A DNA stretch of 64,000 bases. It comes from Gemmatimonadetes bacterium T265 (GTDB lineage Bacteria > Gemmatimonadota > Gemmatimonadetes > Gemmatimonadales > Gemmatimonadaceae). A program made the translations under genes and the position numbers. Location: positions 1,686,342 to 1,750,341 of the forward strand of contig BPUI01000001.1 in NCBI GenBank assembly GCA_019973575.1, written 5' to 3'. This document shows, one piece after another, positions 61,029 through 64,000 of this stretch (position 1 is its first letter; each line of letters opens with the position of its first letter). The notes beneath the pieces were generated by a model. That model was not told the DNA's origin and searched no databases. It saw only the letters and a program-made list of their open reading frames with translations.

Positions 61029-62900
61029 ATGTGCCGTTCCCGCCTGCTCCGCTACGGCCTTGCCGTCATACCGCTCGTCACGGCCTGTGACCGAAACCGC
61101 GTCACCGGACCGAACGTCTCCGGCCTCGATCCCCTCACGATCCAGCGCGTCATCGTCCAGCCGGACGTGGACACGGTGGCGGTCGCCGACACGATCACCG
61201 CCGCGGCGCGGCGCCAACTCAAGGCGGCCGTGGTCCTGAAGACCGGCGAGACCGTCACCAACGTCGCGGTCGCCTGGTCGTCGTCCGACCCGCGCGTCGC
61301 GGTCGTGGACACGGCGGGGCTCGTCACCCCGCGCGACACGGGCACCGTGCGGATCCGCGCGAGCGCGAGCGTGGCGGCGGAGGCGACCGTCGTCGTCCGC
61401 TACGCGACGGCGCGCGTCACGCTCGCCGCCTCGGCGTCCCCGGTGCTCCAGGGCGACTCGTTGACGCTGACGGCCCGGGCGCTCGACGCGTCGGGGCAGC
61501 CGGTCGGCGGCGTGCGCTACGTGTTCGGGTCGTCGGACCCGGCGCGGGCGAGCGTCGACTCGACGGGGCGCGTGCACGTCGCGGCCGGCGCCGACACGGG
61601 CCAGGTGACGTTCACCGTGGCGGGGGGCGGGAGGACCGCGTCGACCACGGTCAGCGTGATGCGGCGCGCGTTCGCGGTGAGCACGAGCGCGCTCCCGTCG
61701 GCGGCCGGGATCGTCGCGGCGGGCGACTTCACGTGCGGGCGCCTGGCGGTCCGCGGCACCTACTGCTGGGGGCGCAACGACAGTACGCAGCTCGGCACGG
61801 TGATTCGTGACACCGTCTGCGTGGACGACATCGCCGACCCGACGCGGCCGAGCATCGCGTGCGCGCTCGCCCCCGCACGGCAGGGCGCGGGGCCGGCGTT
61901 GGTGCAGCTCGCCGCAGGCGGCGCACACGCGTGCGGGCTCGACGCGGGCGGCGCGGCCTACTGCTGGGGCGCGTCGAGCATCGGGCAGACGGGGACGGGC
62001 AAGCGCGTGGCCGCCGTCGCCCAGGCGACGCCCGTGTCGACGAGCTTGCGCTTCGCCTCGATCTCTGCGGGGCGCGCGCACACGTGCGCGCTCGACGTGG
62101 GCGGGAGCGCGTACTGCTGGGGCGAGGACTTCGCCGGCCAGCTCGGCGACGAGCGCCGGCTGGCGAGCACGACGCCGATCCCGGTCGGGGGCGGGCACAC
62201 GTTCACGCAGATCACCGCGGGCCTCAATCACACGTGCGCGCTCGACGCCGCCGGGCGCGCGTACTGCTGGGGCGCGGGCCGCTCGGGGCAGCTCGGCCAG
62301 AACACGCGCGCGTTGGCGGACACGCCCGTCGTCGTGACCGGCGGGCTCACGTTCGTCCGGCTGAGCGCGGGCGGCATCTCGCCGCAGGACCTCGCGCCGG
62401 CCGTCGGCGACACGACGCGGGGCGCGACGTACGCGCCCGACCTGTTCGGCACGGACCCGGGCCCCGCCGACACGCTCAACGCCGTCACCTGCGGCGTCAC
62501 GACGTCGCACGACGCCTACTGCTGGGGCGCGGGCGTGCGCGGCCAGCTCGGCAACGGGTCGAACACGTCGAGCCTCGTCCCGGTGCTCGTCGCGGGCGGC
62601 GGCGGCTACACCGACGTCAGCGTCGGCGGGTCGCACGTCTGCGCGCTGCGCAACGGGGAGGCGGTGTGCTGGGGCGCGTACGACCTCGGGCTGCAGCCGA
62701 GCGTCGGGATCGGCAACGCCCCGTTCCGGGTGATGCCGGGGACCACGTTCGCGACGATTTCGAGCGGGCGGCGCCACGCGTGCGCGACGACGCCTAACGG
62801 CGACGGTTACTGCTGGGGCTCCAACGTCTTCGGCCCGTTCGGCGACGGGCTGCAGGCGCTGATCCGCCGGGCGCCGGCGCGCGTGCTCACGCCGCCGTGA
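61029..62900 (+). CDS. Lipoprotein with Ig-like (BIG2) domains and RCC1-type repeats
   Basis: A 623-residue protein. Signal peptide with lipobox LVTAC, Cys20 as the lipidated residue. Residues 35-205 hold two BIG2-type Ig-like domains (SSSDPRVAVVDTAGLVTP; FGSSDPARASVDSTGRV). Residues 225-623 are RCC1-like repeats, each with the pair C-x-L/T...YCWG (for example HACGLDAGGAAYCWG, HTCALDVGGSAYCWG), giving about seven blades with a disulfide-type Cys pair. Such lipoproteins are frequent in Gemmatimonadota and probably face the outside. ATG at 61029; the frame is open upstream but without sense. Confidence 0.88.
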   Translation: MCRSRLLRYGLAVIPLVTACDRNRVTGPNVSGLDPLTIQRVIVQPDVDTVAVADTITAAARRQLKAAVVLKTGETVTNVAVAWSSSDPRVAVVDTAGLVTPRDTGTVRIRASASVAAEATVVVRYATARVTLAASASPVLQGDSLTLTARALDASGQPVGGVRYVFGSSDPARASVDSTGRVHVAAGADTGQVTFTVAGGGRTASTTVSVMRRAFAVSTSALPSAAGIVAAGDFTCGRLAVRGTYCWGRNDSTQLGTVIRDTVCVDDIADPTRPSIACALAPARQGAGPALVQLAAGGAHACGLDAGGAAYCWGASSIGQTGTGKRVAAVAQATPVSTSLRFASISAGRAHTCALDVGGSAYCWGEDFAGQLGDERRLASTTPIPVGGGHTFTQITAGLNHTCALDAAGRAYCWGAGRSGQLGQNTRALADTPVVVTGGLTFVRLSAGGISPQDLAPAVGDTTRGATYAPDLFGTDPGPADTLNAVTCGVTTSHDAYCWGAGVRGQLGNGSNTSSLVPVLVAGGGGYTDVSVGGSHVCALRNGEAVCWGAYDLGLQPSVGIGNAPFRVMPGTTFATISSGRRHACATTPNGDGYCWGSNVFGPFGDGLQALIRRAPARVLTPP

Positions 62901-63313
62901 CCGCGGGCCCGGCCCGGCGCGCGGTCCCGCGGCGCGCCGCCGCGCCGCGCGCCACACCCGGGGCGTGGTCGTGGGCGGTCGCGGGGCTGTGGCTCGCCGC
63001 GCAGCTCGTGTTCCCCGCGGTCCAGCTGTCGCACCGCCCCGCCCGGTTCGGCTGGCACATGTACGCCGACCTCCGCGAGTTCCCCGTGCTCGTCGGCGTC
63101 GTCGCGCCGCGGGGCGACGCGTCCGCCGCGGGCCGCCGCGACACGATCGACGTCGCCGCGTTCCTCGCCTTCCAGCGCGGCGACGTCGGCCCCGACTTCG
63201 TCCGGCGCCTCGTCGCGCACGTCTGCGCGCGGCGCCCGCAGTACGCGGCCGTCGAGGAGCGCGACGCCGCCCACGCGCACGGGCCGCCGGTCCGCGTCAC
63301 GCCGTGCCGCTGA
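62897..63313 (+). CDS. Small protein associated with HTTM gene
   Basis: A 138-residue protein; its GTG overlaps the lipoprotein stop (GTGA). One hydrophobic segment at about 24-45 (WSWAVAGLWLAAQLVFPAVQL), then HRPARFGWHMYADL, a stretch seen in proteins and domains that go with HTTM/vitamin-K-carboxylase-like membrane proteins. It overlaps the next gene by ten bases, so the two are surely co-translated. Function unknown. Confidence 0.7.
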   Translation: MTAGPARRAVPRRAAAPRATPGAWSWAVAGLWLAAQLVFPAVQLSHRPARFGWHMYADLREFPVLVGVVAPRGDASAAGRRDTIDVAAFLAFQRGDVGPDFVRRLVAHVCARRPQYAAVEERDAAHAHGPPVRVTPCR

Positions 63314-64000
63314 CCCTCGCCGGCCTGCGGGCGGTCGTGGACCGCCCGCCCGGCGCGTGGGTGCCGCAGGTCGCCACGGCGCGCGCGCTCGCCGGCGTCG
63401 CGTCGCTCTGCATGGCCGTCGCCGAAGTGCGGCCGCTTCGACGGCTCGGCCTGCCGGACGTGCTGCGGCTTCCCTACGCGCTGCCGGACTTCGCGGTCAC
63501 CCCGGGCGTCGCCGCCACCGCCCTCGGCGTGTGGGTCGCCTGCGGCGTGTGCTTCGCCCTCGGCTGGCACGCGCGCGCGGCGGGCGTGGGGCTCGCGCTG
63601 GTGATGAGCGGCGTCCTGCTCCTCGACGAGCAGACGTACAGCAACCACCTGTACCTCGCGGTGCTCGTCGTCGTGCTGCTCGTCTGGGCCGACGCGACGG
63701 CGCGCCGGAACCCGGCGGTGCCCGTGCTGCTGCTCCGCACGCAGGTGTCGCTCGTCTACGGCTGGACGGCCGTCGCGAAGCTGAACGCGACGTTCCTGAG
63801 CGGGGCCGCCGTCTTCGCCGCGCTCCCGTGGGCGGTGCGGACGCCGCTGCTCGCGCGCGGGCTGGCCGCGCCCGTGGCGATGCTGCTCGCGGTGACGACG
63901 GTCGTGCTCGAGCTCTGGATCGCGGTGTCGCTGTGGCGGCCGGGCGCGCGGCGGGACGCGTGCGTGGCGGGGGTCGCGCTGCACGCGGGGATGGTCGCGC
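63304..64000 (+). CDS. HTTM domain (vitamin-K-dependent-carboxylase-like) membrane protein, 3' end outside window
   Basis: Open from GTG at 63304 to the window end (over 230 codons). Several hydrophobic segments; LLLDEQTYSNHLYLAVLVVVLL is the HTTM hallmark (the conserved Asn-His in a helix), and VYGWTAVAKLNATFLSG corresponds to the following conserved loop. HTTM proteins are bacterial relatives of gamma-carboxylases of unknown activity. The end of the gene cannot be seen. Confidence 0.82.
   Translation, partial: MPLTLAGLRAVVDRPPGAWVPQVATARALAGVASLCMAVAEVRPLRRLGLPDVLRLPYALPDFAVTPGVAATALGVWVACGVCFALGWHARAAGVGLALVMSGVLLLDEQTYSNHLYLAVLVVVLLVWADATARRNPAVPVLLLRTQVSLVYGWTAVAKLNATFLSGAAVFAALPWAVRTPLLARGLAAPVAMLLAVTTVVLELWIAVSLWRPGARRDACVAGVALHAGMVA

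Noticed and set aside
1-64000. tRNA, rRNA or riboswitch genes
   Set aside because: I found no cloverleaf-like CCA-end sequences, rRNA signatures or conserved riboswitch cores while reading; a covariance search was not possible.

Overview
The window is a high-G+C bacterial chromosome segment, very probably from a Gemmatimonadota-type organism. That assignment is an inference from base composition, from the style of lipoproteins and M28/DUF1080 proteins, and from the gene content; no rRNA or marker gene is present. About 55 protein genes are visible. I saw no tRNA, rRNA, CRISPR array or intact insertion sequence.

Left edge (1-3.2 kb): the end of a DUF1080 (3-keto-disaccharide hydrolase-like) protein, a GNAT acetyltransferase and a secreted M28 metallopeptidase. 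From 3.3 to 43.4 kb lies a very large cell-surface polysaccharide locus. Apart from one glycosyltransferase and one polysaccharide deacetylase at its left end, it reads on the minus strand, so its transcriptional head is at the right: export protein (Wza-like), co-polymerase/tyrosine kinase (Wzc-like), initiating sugar-phosphate transferase, methyltransferases, ABC exporter pair (Wzm/Wzt-like), then a long series of GT4/GT2 glycosyltransferases, two nucleotide-sugar SDR enzymes, an O-antigen ligase/polymerase, an acyltransferase, an AsnB-GT4 fusion, an exostosin-type transferase, an FkbM methyltransferase and a Wzx flippase. Most neighbours overlap by 4 to about 10 bases (GTGA or ATGA), which implies translational coupling. 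The stretch 12.6-15.2 kb is clearly poorer in G+C and looks acquired.

44.0-48.1 kb holds a separate cassette that I consider the most interesting part: a MauE-thioredoxin membrane fusion facing a plus-strand run of a nucleotidyltransferase, an HPr-kinase-like P-loop protein and a PqqD-domain protein whose C-terminus carries a twin-arginine-like segment and a small eight-cysteine domain. This is followed by the broken tail of an ABC exporter. It has the logic of a peptide-modification/export system whose PqqD domain is fused to its own cysteine-rich product.

48.1-60.0 kb: a parallel beta-helix protein, a GH-A-clan-like secreted protein, a Phd-zeta toxin-antitoxin pair with a perfect palindromic operator, and a second minus-strand polysaccharide group (O-antigen ligase, second initiating sugar transferase, lasso-B2-like transglutaminase fold protein, four GT2 enzymes). 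60.2-64 kb: an M50 protease, an RCC1/Ig-like lipoprotein, and a small protein overlapping an HTTM (vitamin-K-carboxylase-like) gene cut by the window edge.

At DNA level, the heptamer GCCTAAC/GTTAGGC recurs at least 22 times, mostly inside genes and at the cost of rare codons such as TTA.
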